Source: Plantago ovata (lineage: Eukaryota > Streptophyta > Magnoliopsida > Lamiales > Plantaginaceae). Taken from it: 64,000 nt of DNA. Under the pieces are notes generated by a model that saw only the letters and a list, made by a program, of their open reading frames with translations, was not told the DNA's origin and did not search any database. Both the position numbers and the translations under genes were made by a program. The DNA is taken from NCBI GenBank assembly GCA_028274465.1, contig CM051455.1, positions 107,258,942 to 107,322,941 on the forward strand, read 5' to 3'. Positions 45,845 to 57,170 of the stretch are shown piece after piece (within the stretch, counting starts at the first letter, position 1; the number at the start of each line of letters is the position of its first letter).

Positions 45845-47128
45845 TGATGAATGTTTATTTTACACTTTCATTTGAGTCTTTTTCACCTATTTAGCTATCC
45901 TCTATGTTAATTTAGTTATATTTTAGTGAATTTTATTAGAATAGTGTCACGTTTCCCTTTAGTTTTTATTTTACAGGTTTTGGTTGAAAAACGAGGATTT
46001 CAGGGCAATTATATTGAAGTTGACAAGGAATTGGTGTTCCAGAATCCTACTTGGAGTATCTGAAGGTTTCCGGATAGGATTTGGAGTCTAGGGGTCGAAT
46101 CTGGAGGTTAGAAGGCCACTAGAAGTCAGAAACCGAGTCCGAAAAGGGGAAGAAATCCAAAAACGCGTCGAAAACGTTCCGCAAATTTACTCCCGGGCGA
46201 ATCGCCCGGGACGTGGGGCGAATCGCCCGGTGTGTGGGGCCCTTCGCCCCACACAAATTCGAGGCCTATATACAGTTGCTCAGTTTTTCTCCAAAATTCA
46301 TACTTTTCCAGACCTATTCTCTCACCTTTCTCTGTAGTTTTAGGTAGGAACTTCCCAGAGCCTGTTCTGGGGGTTCGTAGCTTAGGAGATACTTTTCATA
46401 GCAGTTTGGAGCTTGTAACATCGCGATTCTTCGGAGACTGACAACCTTCGGTAACATTGTATCTTACGGTTTATTCTACTTATTTTTATGTATCTTTCAA
46501 CATGTTTTCTTCTATGATTTCTGTTGATTGCATGACAACTATGAGTAGCTAAACTTATCGTTGGTGGTAGTATTTGAATTCTTAGCGAAGGGTTGATAAT
46601 CATGCTAATGGCTATATCGCGCATTATACTCCGTGTTATTGCTTTATTTCGTTGATCAGGCGCAACCTATATCTTGTATGTTGATTAATTATTATGCACA
46701 ATTGGGCCCTTGTCGACCTATGCATATCTATATCTTCGTAGTGTTGAATAATTACGGAACACAATTGGACAATAGTGTTTGACTTGTCAGTATCTTTATC
46801 TTCGTAGTGTGTGATAATTCCAACAGGACAATTGATTGATCAAAGATCTCCATGCAAGACCGAGAATTTACGCATGATTATTAACCCGTTATGCTTTGAA
46901 GGACCATACTATCACCAATCTCCATTATCTGTTAGAAAAATCTTTACTATTCCGTCTGCTGTTTTTATATTCTAAATTAGATTTGATAAAGCTAGTTATA
47001 GTCGTTAGAGAACGACACTCGAGGTCATTCTACTGCTACACTACGGTTTTCGTTGTAGTCGTGAATAGCCTTTGGCTAAATAACAAATTTATTTGATTAA
47101 TCAGGACCCGACAACTCTCGGTTCATCA
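45845..47128 (+). repeat. 3' LTR of C
   Basis: Complete LTR, 1284 bp, TGATGAATG to GTTCATCA, followed by the target duplication AGTTT. Palindromes lie at about 46190-46252. Confidence 0.9.
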
Positions 47129-47133
47129 AGTTT

Positions 47134-47790
47134 GAATTGCCTTAGAACTATAAGTGGGTCCCAAAATCGGAACCCACCTATCACCCTTGGGACACGCGCG
47201 CGCGCGCGCAGCTGGAGTAGGGGAAGGAGTCCAACTCCTTCCTCTATTAGAAGTCCAAGGGATAAGTTATATTTTCTTGATTGAGTTCTAACTTGATTGG
47301 GAATGAATCTAGACCTGAATTGGTTTCCTAGTGCGATAAGAATTAGATTCTTATTCCTTTATGAAGTCTCACTGATTATTCATTAGGCTTCTATTGACTA
47401 CTATATATAGTAGACTATTAGAGAGCTTTTGACACACACAGACATACAATTATTGTCTTCTTGGCCACATAAAGAATATCCTAGAATTCTTTCCAATAAG
47501 CTCTTCATCCGTGGATACCAAGGTTGAGGTTCAAGGAGCCGGAACTAACTTTTATTGTCTTGCAGATAATCAAAGTATTGCAGATATCTTCGACTTCGAC
47601 GAAGGAGAAGATACACCGGACTATTACGAAGACTTGGTACCTGTGCTTGCTTTTGGAGTATTGTAAGTCTTCTAATTGACGTGTTTACATATATACGCTA
47701 TATACATGATCAATTAACCTGCATGTTAAGAAAATTTTGAAATTCCGCTGCGTACCCTAGGGGTAACTCTGACCGTATTTTCTTACAGCG
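47134..47790 (+). mobile_element. Copia-type LTR, right part
   Basis: Continues 16162-16511. A TATA-like CTATATATAGTAG lies at about 47401, followed by sequence typical of an R/U5 region. The end is TTCCGCTGCGTACCC... TTTTCTTACA. The style (AAATTCCGCTGCG near the end, TG...CA ends) is that of Ty1/copia LTRs. No primer site follows, so it is a solo or recombinant LTR of about 1.0 kb. Its outer flanks, TCAAA and GCGAA, do not match. Confidence 0.7.
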
Positions 47791-48900
47791 AATACGTCAT
47801 TATTGTCCCTGAGGCATTGGATGACTTTTATTCGTACCTCGGCGGTCATCTCTGTTCCTATCCTTGTGACCTTGTCGGGAGACCCTTCTACCACTTGAAT
47901 ATCTTCCAAGCTTCTTTCGCTTTAGTTTTGTTCTCCTCAAAAACTACTCTTTTCTTCGAGGTTGGAGGGATGGGAGGAATTACTTGATACTCTTCGATTT
48001 CTTTTACCTCTGCCACCGCTAAACTTTGATCTTTCCTCTGGACCGCTTTTCTTCGCCTTACTGCCGGACTAGGTTTTTTCGACTTCCTTCGACTCCTGGT
48101 CGCTCGGATGGAGTAAACAGCGTTTGCTCCTGCCTCCGGATCTCTGTGTCCTAGGGCGAAGCGTGCGCTCGAGGTCACACTTGCGGAAAGAGTATAACAC
48201 TCCCATGCCTCCCTTATATTCCCGATTACTTGCCCTATGGCACCGTCGTCGCAAGGAAACTTCATGCGGTTGTGGACAGTTGAAACAACAGCTTTGAATT
48301 GAGATAAGGCGGGTCACCCTATTACCACATAATAGTCGAAAGGAATGTCGACTACCAAGAATGCAGCCGCCTTTGTTATTCTGCAAGGATCCTTACCCAT
48401 GGAGACTAGTAGGATCATGCTTCCGAGAGACATTATGGGCTGTCCTCCGAACCCTACTAGGGCTCTCACCACTTCTTTTAGTCCTTCCTTCGGGTCAATT
48501 TTCATCTTTTTGAGAGTACTCGTAAAGATGAGATTGGCTGAGCTTCCGGTGTCTACTAGTATCTTTGGGACTTCGAAGCAAAAAATATCGAGCGACACTA
48601 CCAGAGGAACACTTGGGTCTTGAGTGTCCCCTCCTCCGGCATGTCTCAGAGGAAGTTCAGTATCATCGAAAGAAATCATGTTGGTTCCTTTTGGGACAAC
48701 TTGTCCATACATGGGGTCTCTTGCAGTGAGCTCACTAGCGGTTCTTTCTCTTGCTTTGCGACTATCTCCTCCCGCTGGTCCTCCGACGATAGTAAGAATT
48801 CTCCCATGTATAGGCCTATTCTCAAAGTTTACTTCTCTCACAAAATCCCGATGTCACTCGCCCTCCGGAGGAGGAGGTGGCGGAGATGGCAAAGCTGAAG
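47791..48900 (-). pseudogene. Protease to RT linker of Tat-like element D
   Basis: The frame 48841-48314 has HGRILTIVGGPAGGDSRKAR, then a retropepsin motif (ILVDTGSSANLIF), and ends FDYYVVIG followed by TGA where GRP is expected (CGA-to-TGA likely). The frame resumes at 48265-47888 (MKFPCDDGAIGQVIGNIREA), typical of the segment after protease in Tat-lineage polyproteins. The last bases (47850-47791) read EVRIKVIQCLRDNNDVFA, the region just before the RT fingers. RT itself is absent. Confidence 0.85.
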
Positions 48901-50914
48901 GCTCCCTTCGTGGTTCGGGGGCGATCTGATGAATGGATTGGTGAACTTGTTCCTCCCGACGGACGTAATTGACCAATTGCCCTCAGCGTACTAACTTCTC
49001 AATTTCAGTCCTGAGGTTAATGCATTCATCGGTGGTATGCCCTTTGCCTTTTTGGAAGTAGCAAAACTTGTCCGAATTTCTATGCTTTCGGGACTCCGGC
49101 ATAGGCTCGGGCCAATCAACATCCATGCTTTGTTATAATAGTGCTCAAGATTTCAGATCTTGGCCTATTGAGCTCAGTGTACTTCTCGTACCTTCTCGGG
49201 GGAGATCTCCTTGGAGGAGTTCTTTTGTCCCTGAAGTCGTTTCTATGATGTTGCTCCTTGTGAATGGTGTTTCTCTCATTTCTTTGGTCTTGCCTTTTTT
49301 GTTTCGGGGGATTATTTTGAACTTGCCTTTGCTGTTTTTTTTCCTTCGGAGCGGTCGGAGGGACAGTTCTCACCGGGATGGTTCTTCGGAACTCCTCTGC
49401 TGCTAAAACATTCTCGCATACTTGCTCTAGGTCTTTCTCAGTTTCCACATGGGACCTTGCGAGTTCGTTCCGAAGCTTCTCGTTGGTGGTATTTCCATAC
49501 AAGTATTACTTTCTCTCCTTGGCTCCGTGAGTCTCTACTTGGTATGCCGCTTCATGGAACCTTGTTAAGAATTCCCTCAAGTCCTCCGACGGCCTTTGAA
49601 TGATTTCGGCTAAGTACTTGACTCCCCTTTTCTTCCGAATCACTTTCTCAAATCTTTTTATGAATTGAGATGTGAGTTCTTCGTAGGATGTGATGGATCC
49701 ATTGTCTAAGTTAGACCACCAAACCATTGCCTCTCCGCAAAGTGTCGAGGGGAAGATCAATGCCTTGGTGTTGAGATCATGCCCATGGGCTTCCCTTTTT
49801 GTGCTAAATCTTACAAGATGGTTCTTCGGACAACTGGTACCATCATAATTTTCCAGAGTTGGGAATCCTCTATCGGTGTTCACCACATGAGTTCTTATGG
49901 CATCACATAGTGAGCTTGGCTCCATATCTTTTTCTTGCTCTTGGACGCTCGTTTTCAACGCATCTATTTGTGCTTCAATGAATTTCCTTTGGGCTTTCAG
50001 CTCTTCAAGGTTTAGCCTTCTCCCGGTCATGGGGTGGAAGCCTAACATTGGAGTGACTTGTTCCACTGTCCTTCCACCATTATTTTCTGCCATTGCTTCC
50101 GGACGGTTCTGAGGTGTTGTCTGATTTGGAAGAGTTGGCGGATTGATGACTTGCAATTGGAGTTGGTCCGGGGGAACTTGAAGATGGTCCGGGGGATGCG
50201 GGTTCTTGGGTCCTTGCGAGGCCCTTACCCTTCGGTCGATGATTTCTCTAAAGTCTCCCGGGGCTCCTTGGGGACCTAATCTTTATTGCACGCCTTGGGG
50301 CCCTAGCCTTGATTGTACGCCTTGACGTCCCAACCTTGCGTGAATCGGCCTAGGACTCGCTCGAGATTGAGCTTCATTTTGTGCGGGATGTGCTCTTGCT
50401 AGAATGGGTGCGGGTTCTTGCATTTGGGGCTGCCTTTGGGCCCTTATTTCCTCCTCTACTCTTGCTGCCTCATTTTCCCTAGGCATCCTTGGATGGTCAG
50501 GAGGAATAATCCGTATTGCGCCTCCGTGAAGCCAAATTCCACAGGACGGACTACTCGTCCGTTGGGAAGAGTAAAGTTCATTGCTGCTGGTTGGTCTTGC
50601 CTTGGGACCGGATGAGTTTGCCTAGGGACCGGTTGAGCAGAATTCCTTAATGCGCCAAAACCGGATCCGACGGGAATCCCTTGAGGCGCATTTTTGACAA
50701 CTCCTTCCTCGGGAGCAGTGACGCTTGCCGGTGCTCCGTCGAGCAATTCGACATACTGGTATTCATCAACATTATCATTTCTAACTGCCCTACCACCATT
50801 GCCTCGACCCCTTCCTCTTCCTCTGTCGCCCAACGAGGGACGGCCCCATGGACGAGCAGGTGGGGTTCTGGCGACGGCGGTCGCAAGGCGGGTACTTCTT
50901 TTGGGATTAACCAT
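48901..50914 (-). pseudogene. gag of Tat-like element D
   Basis: Start ATG at 50914 with a basic N-terminus (MVNPKRSTRLATAVART). Frameshifts or stops occur at about 50456, 50280 and 49503. The capsid core lies at 50156-49506 (CGEAMVWWSNLDNGSITSYE; EDLREFLTRFHEAAYQVE). A Lys/Arg/Gln-rich stretch follows, then one knuckle CYFQKGKGHTTDEC (about 49075-49030). These blocks are those of the Tat lineage. Plus-strand frames here are shadows. Confidence 0.85.
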
Positions 50915-50957
50915 CCTTCGGAACGCGCTAGTAGGGCGAGGGTAACCTTTTGATCAG

Positions 50958-50975
50958 TTCCCACAGACGGCGCCA
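50958..50975 (-). promoter_or_regulatory. Primer binding site of element D
   Basis: The minus strand reads TGGCGCCGTCTGTGGGAA, two bases inside the LTR end. It is different from the Athila site; I do not assign the tRNA. Confidence 0.75.
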
Positions 50976-50977
50976 AA

Positions 50978-51981
50978 TGTTGATAGGTAATTAGTGCTTT
51001 CCTCTGGAGCGTGATTGTACTTTCCTCTGGAGCGTCGAAGGGCGAAGGTTATAGAACGTCCTTCACACTTGAAGTGCCTTCCGTACGGTACCTAGGACCT
51101 GAGGTATAACTTAGCAAGAGGGGGGGTTAGTGCCACAAGCCCGACTTGTCTAAGATCAAGCCGGAGGGACGACTTTGCGTGTAGGGAGTTGGTAGGCTTC
51201 CCTAGTAAATGTAGAGTGAGAAAGTAGTGTGATGATTGAATGATTGATTTTTACCTTGATTGGAGTGAGCCCATATTTATACTAGCAATAGAATAATGCT
51301 TGAGTACTTAGGATCGTGACAAGTGTCCGGCCATGATTGAGTCTTGTATGGGCTTAGGCCCATTTGGAGTGACCCATGGGCTTTGGCCCAGATCTTCCAC
51401 TAGGGCTGGCAGGGGTAAAATGGTCAGTCGTGGTACCAAAGTGCTCCTAGGGCGAGTGTCACCCTAGTACCGTCCGAGGACGGGGTAGTAGGGCGACTGC
51501 TGATCTTCTAAGGTCCGAGGACCACCTTTTCCTTAGAAGATGTTAATTCTTCCTTAACGTAAGGAGTTATGTCCGGCCACCTGTGGTAGTAGGCCGGAAG
51601 GACACTCGTCCGACTACCTGTGCTAGTAGGGCAGAAGGGCACCAATCTTGTTCCTCTCAACGTGCTAGTAGGGCAAGGCTACGTAGCCGGAGGTCGTGGT
51701 GTAGCCCGCGGAGCTCTTTGCTGGGCTTGCCTTTCTCCTAGCTGGTGGCTACTAGGACTTTGTCCTGCTAGTAGGGCGTCACCGCGCTAGTAGGGAAGCT
51801 CAATGGCTAGTAGGGCAGTTGTACTTTTAGGTCGCACATAAGGACTTAGGTTATTTTGCCTAGTCTTTTGTCTGGTCGGACCCTGATGAAAGGTGAACGG
51901 ACCTTTCTATCATGGTCAGCCCATGACGCCCTAGTACGCTCTTAGACGTCATTGGGGGTTGTACATATTCCGACACCAACA
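50978..51981 (-). repeat. 5' LTR of element D
   Basis: 1004 bp, TGTTGGTGTCGG to CCTATCAACA on the minus strand. It has seven or so copies of a TAGTAGGGC motif (51485-51815) in its upstream half. Confidence 0.8.
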
Positions 51982-51998
51982 GAAACTTGGGGGACATA
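51982..51998 (+). promoter_or_regulatory. Putative PPT before inverted LTR E1
   Basis: GAAACTTGGGGGACATA lies directly between the D LTR end and the TGTTGGTG start of E1. A G-rich run right before an LTR start is expected of a polypurine tract. Confidence 0.5.
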
Positions 51999-52740
51999 TG
52001 TTGGTGTTGAAATATGTCCAGTGCGCATGTACGAACTGGAGGGGTCTAAGTGCGCGACGAAGCATCATGGGTCGTCCCTCAAGGGGCGCGACCACACCCA
52101 AGTATGTCACTAAGGTGTGGTTCGACCAACATAGGGTCCGACCGTCACTAAGAGGCCAACCCTCAAGATAAGCTCACTACAAGGACAATGCAGCTATTGG
52201 GCTCGAGGAGCATCTCTAGGGCTCGAGGAGGACCTTACGTCAAGGTGACACCCTCCGAGAGAAACTAGGCAGAGCACCACTCGGACCACATACGTAAGAG
52301 GAAGGCACGAGGACCAAGGGCGACCACCCATGGTCGCTCCCTGTGGGACCCGTCTTCCAGATTACTTGATGGAACCCAAAAATTCTATATTGCCCTCTCA
52401 ATCCTAGCCAATATGTTTGGGCCAAAGCCCATGGACCTCCTTAATGGGCTTGTGCCTAAGGAGGCTTCAATCTCGTCCGGACACTTGTCACGATCCTACA
52501 TGGAGTGACATTAAAATACTACGAATATATAAAGGACATTCATTACCCCGCGGGTAAGCATTAACACCTCTCACCTACCACTCACCCACCGCATTTACTA
52601 CTCGTAATAGGGAAGCCTCACAACTCCCTACACGTAAAGTCGTCCCTTCGATTTGATCCTCGACAAATCGGGCACGAGGTACTAACCCCCCCCTCCAGTC
52701 TATTTCAGGTACGAGGAAGCTACAAGAAGGTTTCCTATCA
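51999..52740 (+). repeat. LTR E1, plus orientation
   Basis: Starts TGTTGGTGTTGAAATATG, related to the D LTR start TGTTGGTGTCGG. Probable end near CCTATCA (52740). No ORF. Confidence 0.6.
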
Positions 52741-52769
52741 TTTTAAGAGGAATACTACATGAAGAAGAC

Positions 52770-53482
52770 CTAGAATAGCTTATTGTGACGATCCACTACG
52801 AACTTAGATAGAAGTACGAATTACCTTTCAACAGTGTCTATTACCCGGTCTGTCGTATATCAGTCCGGAGTGTCGACTTTACGAGTAGGGAGTTGTAGGG
52901 TTCCCTAGTCAAAGAAATATTGAGTGTAGGTGAGTATTGATTGCTTACCTTTGGGTAATGAATGAGGCCTCCTTATATACTCCGAGTATTTTATTGTCAC
53001 TTTGTGTAGGATCGTGACACGTGTCCGGCTGAGATTAAAGCCATCTTTGGCCCAAGCCCATTAAGGAGGTCCATGGGCTTTGACCCAAAGATCTAACCTA
53101 GGGTTTGGAGGGCACTTTAGGCATTTCGAGACTTGATGGATCCTTCCAGAAGGCGGGCCGCCTAGTGACCGACCAGTTGTGGTCGACCTAGGTGCTTGAG
53201 CCTTCCTCACCATGTATAGCTCGACCATGACCTTGCCTAGTTGTCCTCTGAGGGTATTTCCTTGACGTAAGATTCTCGATAGAACACCAAGGGTGGTCGC
53301 TCCCTAGAGATGGTTCTTAGTCGCCTTCTCAGCTTATCCATTGTAAGGGTGGTCGAGCCACCTTCTAGTCACGTACTTGGAAGGGTGGTCGAGCTCTTTG
53401 AGGGACAGTCTTTTAGGGCTCTGTCGCGCTCTTAGGCCACTCCAGTTCGTAAATGCAGGCTGGAAATATTTCAATACTAACA
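52770..53482 (-). repeat. LTR E2, minus orientation
   Basis: The complement starts TGTTAGTATTGAAATATT and runs parallel to E1 (shared blocks GGATCGTGACA, CCCATTAAGGAGGTCCATGG, GTAGGGAGTTGT). The inner limit is uncertain. E1 and E2 form an imperfect inverted repeat of about 1.48 kb. Confidence 0.6.
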
Positions 53483-56270
53483 GATACAACACCAAAAATT
53501 GTTTCCCGCCCCCCTAGAATTTATTTCCCCTACTGAATAAATAAACATTTTTTGAATTCTAAACAGAAAATAAAAACGATGCCGTGATGAAGACAACCAT
53601 GGCCTCTACACCAACAACTTTGATGAGTAAATATGCAAACCGACCAACAAAACAAAGGAGTCTCCAAACTATTCAAGGTACATCCCATCTCACTGATGAT
53701 TGACTTCGATTTATTAGTTTCCACATACATATTCAGTACTTACAACCAAACTAATAACTATGCACTGAAATTAGGGAACCACACAACTCTACCTCAGAAA
53801 GGAGAACCAAAGGGAAGACGCAAAACTAACACCACAATACATGACCTTCCACAAGTTCACAACCAATACTTTAAGGTACATACAATAGTATGCATTATAT
53901 TATAGAAAATATATTTAGAAAACAAAATAATCTAAGAAAAATCACACACAATAATTTTTTTAATGATATTCGTTCTTACAGATAAACGAGGAAAAAAAAA
54001 AGAAAAGTCAGCAGCAAGCCATATTGCCTGACCCATAATTGACCACCATGGTTCCTAGCACCGGGGCCTGCGGAGACTAACAAATTAAGCCGGCCGGGGA
54101 CGACACATAAAGCAAAAAAGCAGGACCTGATGATCACCAAAAAATCCTGCCAACCAAGTCATTGTTCACGAATTCTCATCATAAATAAATACTCTAAAAT
54201 GAGATCCCAGAGATATGTCCATAGAAAATGAGGACTTTAGATGATGATGCATAATTAATGCAATCCCATGCAAAATATACATTAACGTAATAGGGATTGC
54301 TCCAAGTTGTGTTGCTAAAACTTTAATATAGAACTTTCAATCATCTATATTTAGTGGATGTACTAATGTGATAATAAAAGATTCTTCGTTGCAATGCAAT
54401 TTTATTCACCCGAAAAAGTTGCTTCAAGTCCCACATGAATGCCAAATATTCAAATATGGCTTATTCATATATGTTACAACGTGTATAGCTTGGGATTTTA
54501 TTGCTTCTACTGGATCCATTGATACATAAAATCAAAATTGAAAAATATTTGAAATAGTAATGAGTTGAAAAATATTAAAATGCCGATTTATAACAACAGA
54601 CAACTCAACCAAAAACAAGAAATAAAAAGAAGTAAACCCAGAGTTTAAATACATATTAGTATGACAAGCGTAAATGGAGGTGAAGCACTATAGCCAGTAA
54701 AAGAACTTTGGAGTTATAGTTTACAACTGATACAACGCTTTCTATGATGCACAATGACTCTTTTTCACATATAAACAATAAATAAAATTAAGTGACAGGC
54801 ATATACAAAATGGAGAAAACATTCTATAATTAACTAACCCCTCCACTATCATATCAGAATTAAAACATCCCAAAGGTTCTTTAGTTTGGCAACCCTTATA
54901 TGCACCTACTATTAATTAATCAAAATAGTGATCATTGAAGTGTTTTAAATAAGATGTGGCTTTTCAATACCACCAACATAGCCTGCAATAAATAAAATTA
55001 TATTCCCTCTTCCAGAAAAAATACTTTGCAACATTCCAGAAATGGAGTGTGGTCAGAGATCAGACAGTCACACCACTGAATCACACTTTTCATTCCATCG
55101 TATTCAGGCATACCTACATCAGGCACACCACCATGTGTGTGTACAACAACTCAACATTGATAACACGATGCGTGCTTTACGCCGTAAATCAAGTACATAA
55201 ATTTGATCTACGCCACCATCTAGGTAAGCATTCACAACATTTCATCGTATTCAGGCATACCTACATCAGGCACACCACCATGTGTGTGTACAACAACTCA
55301 ACATTGGTAACACGATGCGTGCTTTACGCCACAAATCAAGTATAGAAATTTGATCTACGCCACCATCCAGGTAAGCATTCACAACACATCTCATTACACA
55401 AAAAAATATTGTTCTTCACAACAGTTTCTTGCGTCTACAGCTTCTTTACAAAATCCATCTATTCAATATTCACATTAGCATTCATTTGTTAGTACTTTAA
55501 TATCTTCTGCAAAAGGTATGTATGAAATGAATAGCTAGAGCTGATTGAGGCACTACCAGAGTAATAACTAAATAATTACCTTAGCATATATGTATATTAA
55601 GGGGGTGTTGCTAGCTACTGCGCAAAAGATAAATCATCCATCTAATTGCTTAATTACCTATCTCTTTAGGTACCAAAACAAGGTGATTCACACTGTATAT
55701 GTTTCTCATTACTTTTCCACACCAATTTAATATTTCACGGGAGTTCTCATTAAAGTGTAAACAATAATATTAAATATGTCCATACTTAAATTAAATAAGC
55801 ATGAAAACCTAATTATCCTTCTGCAATATTATTAATTAGATTAAGTTCTTCATTAGCACTCTTGGAAGACCGTACACTACAAATATAAAAGACATGGATC
55901 AGATTTACTTAACACCATTGATACTTTCCATACAAAAAAATCCACGAATATATCAGTTTTGGTCTTGCATAGTAAAAAATGGATTATCCACAAACAGTGC
56001 AAAAGTTGTCGTAACATGCACTTGGCACCGCGCTCAGCGAGGTGCCACAACACTAGTAATAAATATGGCTTTGCAACGCTAATGCTTGGTTCCACACAAC
56101 ATCCAATATTGTATTATACATGTACGCTTCAAACTATAAAAACAACAAGAATTTTGTTTACAGTTAAAGATTGTCTAACAAATGTAATAATATGTAAAAA
56201 AGTAATTATGATGATGTATAAACTGTAGTGGTGAACTACATTTCATTGTCTAATATATGATGATTCATAT
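53483..56270. other. AT-rich region without recognised gene
   Basis: No frame of convincing length or composition. The only structured parts are a 147-bp tandem duplication (55096-55389) and, at about 56050-56260, a diverged partial copy of the 425-bp repeat described at 57171. Confidence 0.6.
55096..55389. repeat. 147-bp tandem duplication
   Basis: Two copies (55096-55242, 55243-55389) starting CATCGTATTCAGGCATACC, about 95% identical. An open frame (55049-55345) reads through both but has no known domain. Confidence 0.9.
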
Positions 56271-57165
56271 TGATGGATTATTTGGTCTTAAAGTTCAGAA
56301 TATATAGTACTAATATTTATCATCCTATCACACTCCAAATAAATTCCATATTGATCAATATTTCAATATATATTCTTTGTGAGTCATAATCCTAAGTTGG
56401 GACGGGAGTGTCCTAACCCGTGTGTTCCTTCACAGACATCCTAATTAAACCTGTTCTTTTTATTCTTTCCTTCTCCGTAGATCTTTCCACCCTGATTTGC
56501 TATCAGTGCGGATGTGTGTTTATTATTTCCTCAATGCAATGCTTTGATTTTCAAGAGATCGGTTGGTTACTCTTGTGTAATATATATATATATATATATA
56601 AACACCTGTACATATATGAGGAAAAATAATATTATGTTCCATCTAATTAATTGTTTGCGGACAAATTAAAACAACACACATAGTCATATATGTACATTTC
56701 GCATTAAATTGGAAATTAGAAAAACCTGACCTGGCTAGGGGAAAGTTCACCATTCAAGCTAAATTCCCTTGAGTAGCTCCCCAGATTAGTATGCTCACTC
56801 GTTCCAATTGGATCATCAAATATTGGTAGATCGTCGGACATCATCATGTCATGTATTGATAAATCACTATTTTCCATTCCTCCGAGCTCCATATTTTAGA
56901 ATGAAATTGGCCAATGGATTCTTGTTGATTAGTATGAATTTGTGAATTCTGGCCAAGGTTGTCATTTTGTATTAATAGGTGGGCATTGAGATCTTCATAC
57001 AAATTACTTGCTATATTATCTTGCATGTTTGGATTGATTTTGGGGTCTTCAACCGAATGATTTTCCACATGTCCTTAAACATTTGAGTACCGAATGATTG
57101 TTGGCTATACCCATAGCACCAAACCTTACCGAACTTCCAAGGTTATTTCATCTTGTAGAGCCACA
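56271..57165 (-). pseudogene. Duplicate of the last exon region of the response-regulator-like gene
   Basis: About 890 bp match 59760-60650. The minus-strand frame 57068-56844 encodes DPKINPNMQDNIASNLYEDL and NAHLLIQNDNLGQNSQIHTN, matching DPTNNPTVQDNIENNLFEDP and NAHLLIQNDNHGQNSQIHTN of the copy at 60233-60727. A splice-donor-like CCTAGCCAGGTCAGG is kept near 56733. No receiver or GARP exon accompanies it; the copy ends where the 425-bp tandem array starts. It holds a (TA)n run at about 56579-56600. Confidence 0.7.
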
Positions 57166-57170
57166 ATATA

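Larger units (their letters stand above)
16512..47128 (+). mobile_element. Athila-like element C, expanded by nested insertions
   Basis: The LTR start TGATGAATG at 16512 and the LTR end GTTCATCA at 47128 are flanked by matching AGTTT target duplications, so these 30.6 kb are one insertion event plus later events inside it. C's own parts are the 5' LTR (16512-16578 and 22405-23376), PBS, gag-pro, ORF2 and spacer to 28755, then 45755-45844 and the 3' LTR (45845-47128). The rest is B, the F/A2/G block and the gap. Confidence 0.85.
47791..51981 (-). mobile_element. Tat-like Ty3/gypsy element D, 5' portion
   Basis: On the minus strand: 5' LTR (51981-50978), PBS, gag, protease and the first residues leading to reverse transcriptase (QCLRDNNDVFA), where the copia-type LTR cuts it. 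Gag and protease carry several stops, so it is dead. Its pol core is missing from the window. Confidence 0.85.

Noticed and set aside
55096-55389. 147-bp unit as nucleosome-phased centromere satellite
   Set aside because: Only two copies exist and the match to nucleosome length is a coincidence of one number.
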